Positions 40,298-50,320 of a stretch of 64,000 nt of DNA are shown here, piece after piece. The translations under genes and the position numbers were made by a program. Location of the stretch: the NCBI GenBank assembly GCA_019636235.1, contig JAHBXW010000010.1:1-64000 (forward strand), given 5' to 3'. How positions within the stretch are numbered: position 1 is the stretch's first letter; every line of letters starts with the position of its first letter. Below the pieces are notes generated by a model that did no database searches, was not told where the DNA came from, and saw only the letters and a program-made list of their open reading frames with translations. Source of the stretch: Planctomyces sp. Its GTDB lineage: Bacteria; Planctomycetota; Planctomycetia; Planctomycetales; Planctomycetaceae.

Positions 40298-40773
40298 GAT
40301 CAATCCTTGCAGGAATCGGGCGGCCGCACACCGGCGGGCCGCGGAGGCCACCGGAGTCTAGAACGACGGCCGTCGTTCCCAAAGCGTGCGGCGGTCCTTC
40401 AGGCAATCCCTGCGGGCTGGCGAGGCGCGGCGAATGGCGGCGCGGCAAGCGGTCGCCCGAAATTCTCAACCTGTCCGAAAGTTTTCGCCGATTCCCAAGG
40501 TGCTTGAACGACTTTCAACGCGGCTCGTAGAATTCGGGCAAGCCGCGCAGACTTTTCGGGGCGGCTGTCGAGATCCGAGGCAACGATGGCGATGACTGGA
40601 ACCTGGCCGGGGACGCGGGGGCGCCAGCCCGGCCGGAGCGCTCCTCCGGCGGCCCGGTGCTCGTGTCCCGGTCCGGCGTTCGGCCGGACCTGCCGCTGAT
40701 GCCTGGAGCGGACGCGCGCGTCCCGCACGCACGCCTTCGCCACGCCCCATACTCGACTCCGGAACACGTCCCC
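40298..40773. other. Divergent intergenic region between accC and the serine acetyltransferase gene
   Basis: This 476-base gap has no gene I can support. The frame of the rightward gene is open from 40657, but the extra residues are not family-like. An AT-richer stretch near 40460-40535 (GAAATTCTCAACCTGTCCG onward) may hold promoter elements. No accB, RNA gene or repeat was found. Confidence 0.45.
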
Positions 40774-41727
40774 ATGGCCACTGACTATCGCGTCAAAGAA
40801 CAGCTCGGCGATCTCACCGATCGCATGGTCGAGAGCTATCTCGAACACGGCACCATCAACTACCTCGGCCATTGCCCGCTGCCGAGCGCCACGGCCGTCG
40901 TCGACATCGTCGACGACATCAAGGAACTGCTGTTCCCCGGCTACCGCCGGCGGCAGAACCTGCACGTCGGCAACGTCACGTACTTCGTCGGCGACCTGAT
41001 CGACTCCCTGCACGACCGGCTGACCCAGCAGTTCGCACGCGCCGCCCGTTACGGCCACGACGCCCTCCGCGGCGAATGCAGCGACGCCGCCATGCAGCAG
41101 GACTTCGAGGCCCTTGGCCAGCTGCAGACCGTCCGGTTCCTGAACGCGCTCCCGGATATCCGGGCTCTGCTGGCGACCGACGTCCAGGCCGCGTTCGACG
41201 GCGACCCCGCGGCCTCCGGCTACGACGAGATCATCTTCTGCTATCCCGGACTGCAGGCCGTCACCAGCTACCGGATCGCCCACCAGCTCCACCGCCAGGG
41301 CGTGCCGCTGATACCCCGGATCATCTCCGAGCACGCTCACAGCACGACGGGCATCGACATCCATCCCGGGGCGAAGATCGGGCCGTCGTTCTTCATCGAC
41401 CACGGCACGGGGGTCGTCATCGGCGCGACGTGCGAGATCGGTTCGCGGGTGAAGATCTATCAGGGAGTGACGCTGGGCGCCCTGAGCTTCCAGAAGGACG
41501 AGCAGGGGAACCTGGTCCGCGGCGTCAAGCGACATCCGACGATCGAAGATGACGTCGTGGTGTACGCGAACGCGACGGTGCTCGGTGGCGAGACGGTCGT
41601 CGGCGCGAACTCCGTCGTGGGCGCCAGCGTGTCGCTGACGCGCAGCGTGCCTCCCTTCACGATCGTGACCATCGAGAAGCCGCAGTTACGATTCCGGGAC
41701 GTCCAGCCCAAGCCCGAAGCATGTTGA
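40774..41727 (+). CDS. Serine O-acetyltransferase, EpsC type
   Basis: The enzyme acetylates serine with acetyl-CoA, committing it to cysteine synthesis. The 317-residue product has the long helical N-terminus of the EpsC-type group ([34 protein letters not shown]), then [19 protein letters not shown] and the left-handed beta-helix of hexapeptide repeats: [40 protein letters not shown] and [28 protein letters not shown] 40774 was chosen because similarity begins there. The sulfhydrylase partner (cysK) is not adjacent. Confidence 0.93.
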   Translation: MATDYRVKEQLGDLTDRMVESYLEHGTINYLGHCPLPSATAVVDIVDDIKELLFPGYRRRQNLHVGNVTYFVGDLIDSLHDRLTQQFARAARYGHDALRGECSDAAMQQDFEALGQLQTVRFLNALPDIRALLATDVQAAFDGDPAASGYDEIIFCYPGLQAVTSYRIAHQLHRQGVPLIPRIISEHAHSTTGIDIHPGAKIGPSFFIDHGTGVVIGATCEIGSRVKIYQGVTLGALSFQKDEQGNLVRGVKRHPTIEDDVVVYANATVLGGETVVGANSVVGASVSLTRSVPPFTIVTIEKPQLRFRDVQPKPEAC

Positions 41728-41806
41728 AGCCCCCGGGGCGGCGGCCCCGGCGCTTGGCACGCATCCATCTCTTGTGATGCGATCCCGGCGCGGGGACAAT
41801 TCGGAA

Positions 41807-43279
41807 ATGCACCGTTCCGAATGCCCCGATTGGGATTCACGCCGTCAGCGCCGCGCATTTTTGCGGGACCTCGGACTCGGCTTTGGCAGCGTCGCGCTGG
41901 CGTCGATGCTGGACCGCGAGGCCCGCGCCGACACCGGCTGGTCGCGCGGCCAGGCCATGCATGCGCCGCGAATCAAGAGCGTCATCTGGCTGTTCATGGT
42001 CGGCGGCGCCAGCCATGTCGAGACGTTCGATCCCAAGCCCGAACTCACCACGCACGCCGGCAAGACGATCGCCGAGTCGCCGCACCGCGCAGTCCTGGAA
42101 TCGCCCTTTCTGAAGAACCGCCGCGCGATGGTCGACGACGACCCGCGCAAGGGCGTCCTGCCGCAGATCTATCCGCTGCAGGTCGGCTACCGGAAACGCG
42201 GCGACTGCGGGCTGGAGATCAGCGACTGGTTTCCGCACGTCGGCGGGCTGGCGGACGACCTGTGCCTGATCCGGTCGATGTGGACGGAGGACAACGATCA
42301 CGCGGCGCAGTTGCAGTTCATGCAGGGCCGGCATCGCCTGGACGGCTTTCATCCGACGGTCGGCGCCTGGGCCAGCTACGGCCTGGGTTCGCTGAATGAG
42401 AATCTGCCGACGTTCGTGGTGCTGGGAAATCCCTTGTCCGACTGCTGCGGCGGCAAGGAGGGGCATCGGGCGGCGTATCTCGGTCCGGAGTTCGACGGCG
42501 TGCCGGTGTCGATCGACGCGTCGAATCCGCTCCCGTTCGTGCGTCCGGCGGACACGCTGTATCACGAAGAGCAGGCGGGCGAGTTCGATCTGCTGCGAAA
42601 GCTGAACGGGCTGACGGAGCAGCGTTACCCCGATGACGCGGCGCTGCGGGCGCGGGTGAAGTCGTACGAGCTGGCGTTCCGGATGCAGTCGGCGATGCCC
42701 GCAGCGGTGCATGTCGAAACGGAGACGGAAGCGACGCAGGCGATGTACGGGCTCGACCAGTCGGAGACGCGGGAGTTCGGGCGGCAGCTTCTGGCGTCGC
42801 GGCGGCTTGTCGAGCGTGGCGTGCGGTTCGTACAGGTGTTCCACGGCTCGAACGGCGGCGCCGGAAGCTGGGACGCACACAGCAATCTTAAGGACGGCCA
42901 CACGGCGCTGTGCCGCCAGACGGACCTGCCCATCGCGGGCCTGCTGCGGGATCTGAAGCAGCGGGGCCTGTTCGAGGAGACGCTGGTCGTGTGGGCCACG
43001 GAATTCGGCCGGACGCCGGGCAGCGAAGGGGCGACGGGTCGGGACCATCACCCGTTTGGATTTTCAATCTGGCTGGCGGGCGGCGGCGTGAAGGGGGGCA
43101 TCGCGCATGGCGCGACCGACGAACTCGGTTTCCACGCTGTGGAGCACCGGCATTACGTCAGCGACGTGAACGCGACGGTGCTGCACCTGCTGGGGCTCGA
43201 CTCCGGACGGTTGGCGATTCCCGGACGGATCCGGCTGGAGAAGGAAACCGGCCACGTGATCCACGACATCCTGGCGTGA
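41807..43279 (+). CDS. DUF1501 family protein, copy 1
   Basis: The 490-residue product has a Tat-like N-terminus (RRAFLRDLGLGFGSVALASML) followed by the DUF1501 alkaline-phosphatase-like fold: SVIWLFMVGGASHVETFDPKPE, SDWFPHVGGLADDLCLIRSM, WDAHSNLKDGHTALCRQTD, VVWATEFGRTPGSEG and GRDHHPFGFSIWLAGGGVKGG. Proteins of this type are abundant in planctomycetes, usually encoded next to a DUF1549/DUF1553 protein; their activity is unproven but related to sulfatase/phosphatase folds. ATG 41807 is preferred; ATG 41777 is possible. It converges on a second DUF1501 gene 59 bases away. Confidence 0.93.
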   Translation: MHRSECPDWDSRRQRRAFLRDLGLGFGSVALASMLDREARADTGWSRGQAMHAPRIKSVIWLFMVGGASHVETFDPKPELTTHAGKTIAESPHRAVLESPFLKNRRAMVDDDPRKGVLPQIYPLQVGYRKRGDCGLEISDWFPHVGGLADDLCLIRSMWTEDNDHAAQLQFMQGRHRLDGFHPTVGAWASYGLGSLNENLPTFVVLGNPLSDCCGGKEGHRAAYLGPEFDGVPVSIDASNPLPFVRPADTLYHEEQAGEFDLLRKLNGLTEQRYPDDAALRARVKSYELAFRMQSAMPAAVHVETETEATQAMYGLDQSETREFGRQLLASRRLVERGVRFVQVFHGSNGGAGSWDAHSNLKDGHTALCRQTDLPIAGLLRDLKQRGLFEETLVVWATEFGRTPGSEGATGRDHHPFGFSIWLAGGGVKGGIAHGATDELGFHAVEHRHYVSDVNATVLHLLGLDSGRLAIPGRIRLEKETGHVIHDILA

Positions 43280-43338
43280 CGGGCCGCGGGGGGCGGGGGG
43301 CTGGAACGAACGCGTTTCGGCGTGGCCGATCGCGACGC

Positions 43339-44721
43339 TCACAATACGTCGATCCCGGGGATCGGTTCGCCGCTGGCCAGTCGGACGATTTCCTCGGGCA
43401 CGCCCGGCACGAGCCGCAACTGGCCGACATCGAACAGCGTCCGCAGGATGGTGGCGACGAGCTGCGGAATGTCGACCGCTGCGGACTGCGGCTCTCCGGC
43501 GTCCCTGGTGGACTGGCCGATGACGCCGCCCCGCGGCACGCCGGCTCCGGACAACAGCAGCGGCGCCAGGCTGCCCCAGTGGTCTCGACCTCCCGACGCG
43601 TTCAGCCGCGGCGTGCGGCCCATTTCGCCGCAGCACACGAGCAGGATCCGGTCGCTCAGCCCGCGCGCCTCGATGTCCCGGAGAAATGCCGAGACGGCGT
43701 GATCGAACGGGGTGCCGACATACCGCATGCCCTCAGCGGGCGGCGCGTTGTTCACATCGGAGTGCATGTCCCACACGAAACTCGTCGTGACCGTCACGAA
43801 TTTCGCGCCCGCTTCGCACATCCGCCGCGCCAGCAGCATCAGCTTGCCCAGCGACTTCGCGTGATCGACATAGTGGTTGTAGTTGTTCCAGACGCGGTCG
43901 ATCTGATCGGGACGGACCAGGGGAGCCGTGTCGTACCGCTCGACGGTCGTCGCGTCCTCCTTCGACAGGTCGAACGCCCCGGCGATGCCGGCCAGCAGCG
44001 TCTCGAACGCCTGCTCCCGCAGCGGATCGGTCCGCCCCTCGCGCAGTCTCGGTCGCAGCCGGTCGATCTCCTCCAGCAGCGAGCGGCGGTCGCCCAGCCT
44101 TTCGGCCGTCAGCCGCAGTTCCAGATTCTGCTGCAGGTCCCCCCCCGCGCCGGGCACGAAGGGAGCGGCGCCGGCGCCGAACGCTCCAGTGCTTTCGAGC
44201 CGACCGAAGTCCTGAATTTCCGGGCCGGTCGAGTCGTCGACGGAGCGTGGGTACAAGACGAGGTTTGTCGGGAAGCCGGTGCGGGGATCGTTCGAGCCGG
44301 CCACGCGCGCGTACAGCGAGCCGATGTTCGCGCCCGCGGAGTTCCGGCCGACGATCGGTTTGATGTCATGGTTGCCGTCACCCGTCACGAACGAGCGGAC
44401 GATCGTGAACCGGTCGGCCAGCTCCGCGAGCTGGGGCATCAGTCCGCCGAACCGCACGCCGGGGATGCGGGTCTGGATGTCGCCATTGACGCTCCGCACC
44501 TCGACGGGGGCGTCGGGCTTGGGATCGAAGGTCTCGATCTGACTGGGGCCGCCGTGCTGAAACAGAAACACGACCGATTTTCCGGTCAGGGCGTCCCGCA
44601 GCGCCGGCGTGGCGGCTTCCAGGCGCGGCAGCCAGCGGTCGACGAGCAGACCCGAGCCCAGGGCCAGGCCTCCGACGCGGAGGAAGTTGCGGCGCGAAAA
44701 CAGCAGCCGATTCAGCGACAT
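43339..44721 (-). CDS. DUF1501 family protein, copy 2
   Basis: The 460-residue product starts at ATG 44721 with a Tat-type signal (SRRNFLRVGGLALGSGLLV), then GKSVVFLFQHGGPSQIETFDPKPD, GLMPQLAELADRFTIVRSFVTG, WDMHSDVNNAPPAEGMRYVG, LVCCGEMGRTPRLNASGGRDHWG and GVIGQSTRDAGEPQ. It differs widely from copy 1 but keeps the same core motifs, so this is not a recent duplication. It is transcribed away from the DUF1549/DUF1553 gene that starts 279 bases to the right; such genes more often lie in tandem. Confidence 0.93.
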   Translation of the reverse strand: MSLNRLLFSRRNFLRVGGLALGSGLLVDRWLPRLEAATPALRDALTGKSVVFLFQHGGPSQIETFDPKPDAPVEVRSVNGDIQTRIPGVRFGGLMPQLAELADRFTIVRSFVTGDGNHDIKPIVGRNSAGANIGSLYARVAGSNDPRTGFPTNLVLYPRSVDDSTGPEIQDFGRLESTGAFGAGAAPFVPGAGGDLQQNLELRLTAERLGDRRSLLEEIDRLRPRLREGRTDPLREQAFETLLAGIAGAFDLSKEDATTVERYDTAPLVRPDQIDRVWNNYNHYVDHAKSLGKLMLLARRMCEAGAKFVTVTTSFVWDMHSDVNNAPPAEGMRYVGTPFDHAVSAFLRDIEARGLSDRILLVCCGEMGRTPRLNASGGRDHWGSLAPLLLSGAGVPRGGVIGQSTRDAGEPQSAAVDIPQLVATILRTLFDVGQLRLVPGVPEEIVRLASGEPIPGIDVL

Positions 44722-45000
44722 GACAGCTCCGCGAGGCCGGGGCGTGTCGCCTGATCGTATAAGCGGGCATTGATCGAAGCAATCCTCGAAGTGTGCTGAC
44801 AGACAACGGCGCGGGATCGAAGCGGCGTCGAGGATCTCCTTCTCGCGGTTCGTCCGCGAAGCGCGATCGCCGGGTGTTTTTGTCGATGCGCGCCGATGGG
44901 GAACGGGATGGAGCGCGGCGCGGCGGCGGGGTACGATGGCTTCCCCGCCTCCCGTCCGACGCTTCCAGCGTCGAGCCCACCCGAACGGAAGCTGACCGAC

Positions 45001-48000
45001 ATGCATCGTCAGGTGCTGCAGTCGATGATCGTGCTCTTCGCGAGCGCCTCGCTTCAGGCCGGCGAGTTTCCCGCGGAACAGATCGAGTTCTTTGAATCGC
45101 AGGTGCGGCCGCTGCTGGTCGAGAGCTGCGGCAAGTGCCATCAGGGGGGCGAGCAGAAAGGGGGCCTGCGGCTGGACACGCGCGAGGCCCTGCTGAAAGG
45201 GGGCGACACTGGCCCGGCGATCGTCCCCGCCAATCCCGACGAGAGCGAGCTGATCCGTGCCGTCCGCTACGACCCCGATGGCTACCAGATGCCGCCGGAG
45301 GGCCGGTTGCCGGCGGACAAGATCGCCATTCTCGAACACTGGGTGTCGCTGGGCGCGCCCTGGCCCGCGGACGCCGCGTCTGACGGGTGGACCGAAGACG
45401 GGCACGATGTGTTTGCCGAACGCGCCCAGCACTGGTCGCTGCAGCCGCTGCGTCGCCCGTCGATCCCGGCGGTCGCCGACAGCCACTGGGCGAGAAATCC
45501 CATCGATCGGTTTTTGCTCGCGGCGCTCGAGGAGCGCGGCCTGAAGCCCGGTCCCGACGCGGCGCCTTCCACGCTATTGCGTCGCACGGCGTTCGATGTG
45601 GTCGGACTGCCCCCCGAACGGGAGCTGCTGCAGCGGCCGCTGACCAGCGATGAGTTCGACCGTCAGATCGACATCTGGCTGGCGTCGCCGCACTTTGGAG
45701 AGCGCTGGGGGCGCCACTGGCTGGACCTCGTGCGATACGCCGAATCCCGAGGGCACGAATTCGATTACGACGTTCCGAACCCGTGGCATTATCGGGACTA
45801 CGTCCTCCGCGCGATCAACCAGGACGTCCCCTACGACCGATTCGTCGTCGAGCATGTCGCGGGGGACTTGCTGACCGACTCGGCCGCCGAAGGCCGGCAT
45901 GTTGTCCGCCGGAACCCCGGGAACGGCGCCGAGGAATCGCTGTTGGGAACCGGGTTCTGGTTCTTTGGTGAGTGGGTCCACTCGCCGGTGGACATCAAGC
46001 AGGACGAGGCCGAGCGGGTGCACAACATGCTGGAGGTCTATGGCAAGGCCTTCCTGGGGCTGACGATCAGTTGTGCGCGCTGCCACGATCACAAATTCGA
46101 TGCGATCTCGGCGCAGGATTACTATTCGCTGGCCGGGTACCTGGCGAGCGCCGCGTACGTGCATGCGCCGTTCGATGTCCGCGGCGACAACGCGCGGATC
46201 GCCGGGCGGCTGGCCGCGCTGGACGATGAAGCGGCCAGGATCGTTCGCGACTGGCTCGCGGAAGGGGGCGTCGACGTCCCGACGCTGTCGGCTTCTTCGG
46301 CCGCCGGGCCGGAGGACGTCCCCGCCGAAAACGTCATCGCCGACTACCGGTCGCCGGACGCATCCGTGGTCTCGGACGGGCCGGCCTATGGAACTCGTCC
46401 CCGCCAGCCCGGAGACGTCCGCTGGGGCGCCAGCCCGGAACGTCCGCTGGCTGGTCTTGTCGTGGACCCGGCGGTGGAGCGTGATCCCGCGTGGAATGAG
46501 CTGCATCCCGCTGAAGATGTGATGGAGGATGTCGGCGTCAACGGCTGGCGGAGGGCTGGACGCACGCTCGTGACGCCGAACTTCTGGGTCGGTCCCGGAA
46601 GGGTTTACGCCTGGGTTCGCGGCGGCTGCCGGACGTATGCCGCGGTGAACTCGCATCTCATGCTGGCCGGTCCGCTGCACGGCGGGCTGGTGAAGGATCA
46701 TCCGTCGCAGGCGGGCTGGCGGTGGATCGAACACGATCTCAGCCGGTACCGGGGCCACCTGGGTCGTCTGGAGTTCAGTCTGCGGGACGGCGAGGACTTC
46801 GCGGTGGCGCTGATCGTTCAGGCCGAGTCGTCTCCGCCGCCGTTGGAGACCGCGCCCCCACTGGTCGATGCGGATCTGGCGAACGCGAAGCCGCTGCAGG
46901 AACGATTGCGTCCGCTGTTCGAGCAGCGCGCCGCGCTCCGCTCTGAGATTCGCAGCGGCTATCAGGCGGCCCCCGTGATGCTCGACAGCACGGGCGTCGA
47001 TCTGCCGGTCGCGATCCGTGGAAATCCGCACAAACCGGGGGACATCACGCCCCGCCGGTTCCTGACGGTATTTGAACAACCTGGCGATGACGAGCGGCCC
47101 AGCGATCCCGAGTTGCCCGCGCGGCTGGAACTGGCGCTGCAGATGGTCGATTCCGGTCGGACGCCGATCACGGCGCGGGTCATCGCCAACCGCATCTGGC
47201 AGCATTACTTCGGCGAGGGCCTAGTGACTTCGCCCGATGACTTCGGCCGCATGGGTCAGGCGCCCTCGAATCCGGAGCTGCTGGACTGGCTGGCCTGTGA
47301 ACTCATTGACCACGACTGGTCGTTGAAGCACCTGCACCGGCTGATTCTGAATTCGCGGGCGTACCGCATGGCGTCGCATCTGCCGACCGACGCGGCGCCC
47401 GCCGTTCGCGCCGCCTGGGAGGCCGCCGCCGCCGCCGATCCGAACAACGCGCTCGTGCACCGGATGCCGGTCAAGCGGCTCGAGGCCGAGGCGCTGCGGG
47501 ATGCGATTCTGTCGGCGTCCGGACGCATCGACGACGCGATGTATGGCCGGAGCGTGCCCGTGCACCTGACGGCGCACCACGACGGCCGCGGCAAGCCGGG
47601 CGTGTCCGGTCCGCTCGACGGCGCGGGGCGACGCAGCGTTTACATGGCCGTCCGCCGCAACTTCCCCGACCCGCTGATGCAGGCGTTCGATTTTCCCGTG
47701 CCCAGCACGACGCGCGGGCGGCGGAGCACGTCGAACGTGCCCGCCCAGGCGCTGGCGCTGATGAACAATCCCTTCGTGATGGAGGAGTCGCGCCGGTTCG
47801 CCGCGCGGGTCATCGAGGAGACTCCGTCCGTGGACGGCGCGGACCTTGACGACTTGAGAATCCGTGCGGCATTTTCGATGACGATGGCGCGCGACCCCTC
47901 CGAACCGGAGGCCGCTGCGGGCCGCGCGTTCCTGAACGAGGCCCGGTCCGAGGGGGCGCCCTCAGAACTCGACGTCTGGGCGGACTTCTGTCACGCACTC

Positions 48001-48033
48001 TTCAACGTGAAGGAATTCTCGTTCGTGCCCTGA
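45001..48033 (+). CDS. Cytochrome-c-like / DUF1549 / DUF1553 protein
   Basis: The 1,010-residue product starts at ATG 45001 with a short signal peptide. A planctomycete cytochrome-c-like domain comes first (QVRPLLVESCGKCHQGG, haem motif C43-x-x-C46-H47, and the axial-ligand-like DGYQMPPEGRLP). DUF1549 follows (NPIDRFLLAALEERGLKPGPDA, HFGERWGRHWLDLVRYAESRG, CARCHDHKFDAISAQDYYSLAG). After an insert of about 250 residues comes DUF1553 (RVIANRIWQHYFGEGLVTSPDDFG, PAQALALMNNPFVMEE, FCHALFNVKEF). These proteins are thought to work with DUF1501 partners at the cell surface, but the reaction is unknown. Only one complete CxxCH is in the cytochrome-like domain; a second, CARCH, sits inside DUF1549. Confidence 0.94.
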   Translation: MHRQVLQSMIVLFASASLQAGEFPAEQIEFFESQVRPLLVESCGKCHQGGEQKGGLRLDTREALLKGGDTGPAIVPANPDESELIRAVRYDPDGYQMPPEGRLPADKIAILEHWVSLGAPWPADAASDGWTEDGHDVFAERAQHWSLQPLRRPSIPAVADSHWARNPIDRFLLAALEERGLKPGPDAAPSTLLRRTAFDVVGLPPERELLQRPLTSDEFDRQIDIWLASPHFGERWGRHWLDLVRYAESRGHEFDYDVPNPWHYRDYVLRAINQDVPYDRFVVEHVAGDLLTDSAAEGRHVVRRNPGNGAEESLLGTGFWFFGEWVHSPVDIKQDEAERVHNMLEVYGKAFLGLTISCARCHDHKFDAISAQDYYSLAGYLASAAYVHAPFDVRGDNARIAGRLAALDDEAARIVRDWLAEGGVDVPTLSASSAAGPEDVPAENVIADYRSPDASVVSDGPAYGTRPRQPGDVRWGASPERPLAGLVVDPAVERDPAWNELHPAEDVMEDVGVNGWRRAGRTLVTPNFWVGPGRVYAWVRGGCRTYAAVNSHLMLAGPLHGGLVKDHPSQAGWRWIEHDLSRYRGHLGRLEFSLRDGEDFAVALIVQAESSPPPLETAPPLVDADLANAKPLQERLRPLFEQRAALRSEIRSGYQAAPVMLDSTGVDLPVAIRGNPHKPGDITPRRFLTVFEQPGDDERPSDPELPARLELALQMVDSGRTPITARVIANRIWQHYFGEGLVTSPDDFGRMGQAPSNPELLDWLACELIDHDWSLKHLHRLILNSRAYRMASHLPTDAAPAVRAAWEAAAAADPNNALVHRMPVKRLEAEALRDAILSASGRIDDAMYGRSVPVHLTAHHDGRGKPGVSGPLDGAGRRSVYMAVRRNFPDPLMQAFDFPVPSTTRGRRSTSNVPAQALALMNNPFVMEESRRFAARVIEETPSVDGADLDDLRIRAAFSMTMARDPSEPEAAAGRAFLNEARSEGAPSELDVWADFCHALFNVKEFSFVP

Positions 48034-48078
48034 TCGCGTTTCGGCCGTCGGGTTGAACGGCGTCGGCCCGATTTCCGA

Positions 48079-50199
48079 TCACTCGAGCGGGAACGGCTTC
48101 TGGCCGCGCTGTTCGAGATAGGGCTTCGTCGACATCAGCGCGCGGTTCGCGCGTTCGTCGACGAACACCGCCAGGTCCGACTGGTCCGGCACGGTGACGA
48201 TCGCCCGCAGCGCCTCGATCGCGGGCTTTTCGCCGAGGCTCAATTTCTGCGGCATGTTGCGCGTGTAGCCCGTCATTTCGAGGGCCTCTCCGTCGACGGC
48301 GAAATTCACGCCCGTCTGCTCGCCGATGTAGATGACGGCCTGCTCAATCGACATTCCCTGGAACTCGGCCAAGATCGGCTTGCGCAGCCGCTCGGCGATC
48401 GGACGCGTATCGCCGCTGGTCGCGACGGGCGCCGCCTCCGCCGGGCTGGTCTCGCCGCGACGCAATTCGTCCCACGTCAGCAGCGTCCCCAGCGCGAGGT
48501 TCGGCGCGGCGCGGGCGGGAAGCACCGTCGTCAGCCGCACCTGCTGCGGCGCGACGTGCATCACCGTCGCCTGATTCACCGCCTCGAGCATCGCCGGAAA
48601 GCGGCCCACGATCTCGCGGAACCCCTGCTGGCGGGGACTCAGCGTCTTCACGATCTCCACCATCCGGGGAGGGACTGCCGCCAGCCGCTTCTGCAGCGAC
48701 GCCCGCAGCATCGTCGGCGACACCCCCATCTGCGGCCGCACAACAAGTTCCGAATGCAGCGCCGGTCGCGTATGCAGACTCCACAGCACCGCCTCGACGT
48801 CGTTCCCCAGCCAGTCCACGAACGCCTCCACCGCCGGTCGCACCGGTTCGCTGAACAGCATCGCCGAGTGCCGCCGCAGGTCGGGAAGTTCAACGGCGAT
48901 GGTCAGCAGCCGTTCCCGATCCGATTGCTTGAGCAGGTCCGCCAGATTCCGAGAGACGTAACCATTCGGCTCCGCAAGGGCGTCCTGCAGCTCGAGCGAC
49001 GTATCCGCCGGCGCGATCGCGAACGTCTGCGAATCGACCAGCACGTGGGCCGTCTGGCCGCTGACGGTGATCGGCGGCTGCGTTTCATCGTCCACCAGCC
49101 GGCCCTGAAACTCCTCCAGCAGTTGCGAGGGTTTGACCGGCTCCTTGAGCCGGACGACGACGGCCCAGCGGGGCTCGGTGCCGAAGGCCCCCAGTATGCC
49201 GACGAATGTCGCCTCCGCGACCTGCGCGGGTTCCCGGCGGCAGACGGCGCGGATCTGCGTCTCCAGCCAGGCGACGACGCCCTCCGTCAGACTGGCCCGC
49301 AACTCCGCCGCGGCGCGATCATCGCTCCACAGATCCGCGGGTCGCAAGTGGATCACCAGGTTGACGCCATTCGGCACGTAGCGCATGCCGACGGGTTGAC
49401 CCTGCGTGGGGCGGAACTCGTCCAGCAGGCCGAGATTCGATTCAAGCGTCGCGCGGGAGTAGGGGCCGAGGCCGTCGGCCGCCTGGGGGGTCCCGCCCAC
49501 ATCAGGATTTGCCGGCCCGGGAGCTGTCCGCGCCACGGGGCGCGTCCGCGGCAACAGCAGATACGCGCCCAGGGCGAGACTGGCCACGACGCCGATCGCG
49601 ACGATCGTCATCCGGCGCTGCCGCGCGCGCTTTCGCTGGCGCAGGTCCGCGAGCGCCGAGGCGTCGCCCCCTGTGGCGGGGGCGATGTCGATCCCGACGG
49701 CCTGCGCGGCAGCCGTCCGCGCCGCCGGCGGCTCACCGGGCGGTCTCGCGGGCGACTCCACCAGCGTGCTCCAGCCGTCATCAGCGGCGGGCGCGGCGGG
49801 AGGCGGGACGTCGGGGAACTCGGGTTCGACGACGGGATCGTCCGGCACCCATTTCGCATTGACTCCGACGAGAATTTCTCCGGGCGCGGCGAGCGTCGGT
49901 TCCGAGCCGCGGGGACGGCCACGCAGAGAGGGAGTGGTCGCCTTGGAAGTCCCGGGCCGACCGGGGAGCGGCGGTTCGGTCGCGGACGTATGCGACCGCT
50001 GCCGGTCCGGCTTCAAACTCGGCGTGGCGGGTTCGGGAGGCGCGGCGCCGGACGGCCGGGGCGGAGCGTCCGCGCCAGATCCAAGCATTGGAAACTTGTG
50101 GCCGCAGGCGGAGCATTTGCCCGTCCGGCCAATCAGTTTCGGGTCCGCGATGCGAAACGATTTATCGCATTTCGGACACTGAACAACGACACCAGGCAT
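48079..50199 (-). CDS. MJ0042-type zinc-ribbon membrane protein with secretin-like C-terminus
   Basis: The 706-residue product begins with an MJ0042-type zinc ribbon (VQCPKCDKSFRIAD with C8 and C11; GKCSACGHKF with C29 and C32). A proline-rich cytoplasmic linker leads to one membrane helix near residue 196-215 (MTIVAIGVVASLALGAYLLLP). The large external part contains NGVNLVIHLRPADLW, RWAVVVRLKEPVKPSQLLEEF and further beta-alpha segments. The last ~100 residues (IEQAVIYIGEQTGVNFAVDGEALEM, KLSLGEKPAIEALRAIV) resemble the short STN-type domain found in secretins and TonB-dependent receptors. A zinc sensor joined to an envelope domain suggests signalling or assembly, but the function is unknown. 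Confidence 0.82.
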   Translation of the reverse strand: MPGVVVQCPKCDKSFRIADPKLIGRTGKCSACGHKFPMLGSGADAPPRPSGAAPPEPATPSLKPDRQRSHTSATEPPLPGRPGTSKATTPSLRGRPRGSEPTLAAPGEILVGVNAKWVPDDPVVEPEFPDVPPPAAPAADDGWSTLVESPARPPGEPPAARTAAAQAVGIDIAPATGGDASALADLRQRKRARQRRMTIVAIGVVASLALGAYLLLPRTRPVARTAPGPANPDVGGTPQAADGLGPYSRATLESNLGLLDEFRPTQGQPVGMRYVPNGVNLVIHLRPADLWSDDRAAAELRASLTEGVVAWLETQIRAVCRREPAQVAEATFVGILGAFGTEPRWAVVVRLKEPVKPSQLLEEFQGRLVDDETQPPITVSGQTAHVLVDSQTFAIAPADTSLELQDALAEPNGYVSRNLADLLKQSDRERLLTIAVELPDLRRHSAMLFSEPVRPAVEAFVDWLGNDVEAVLWSLHTRPALHSELVVRPQMGVSPTMLRASLQKRLAAVPPRMVEIVKTLSPRQQGFREIVGRFPAMLEAVNQATVMHVAPQQVRLTTVLPARAAPNLALGTLLTWDELRRGETSPAEAAPVATSGDTRPIAERLRKPILAEFQGMSIEQAVIYIGEQTGVNFAVDGEALEMTGYTRNMPQKLSLGEKPAIEALRAIVTVPDQSDLAVFVDERANRALMSTKPYLEQRGQKPFPLE

Positions 50200-50320
50200 G
50201 GCGGTCGGCTGCGGGCAACGGGACGACGGCGGCTTCCCAACCGGAAGCCGGTTTCCTGATTGTAGCGCAGAATGCCGCGCGCGGGGCAGTCCGGTGGCGA
50301 TCCGCCAGGCTCCGGCGGTC

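Noticed and set aside
45574-47205. A 543-codon reverse frame inside the DUF1549/DUF1553 gene
   Set aside because: The forward protein carries haem, DUF1549 and DUF1553 motifs throughout; the reverse frame is a shadow.
48034-48078. GC-rich inverted sequence between the DUF1553 and zinc-ribbon genes
   Set aside because: The stem is short with a mismatch and no T-run, so it is too weak to call a terminator.
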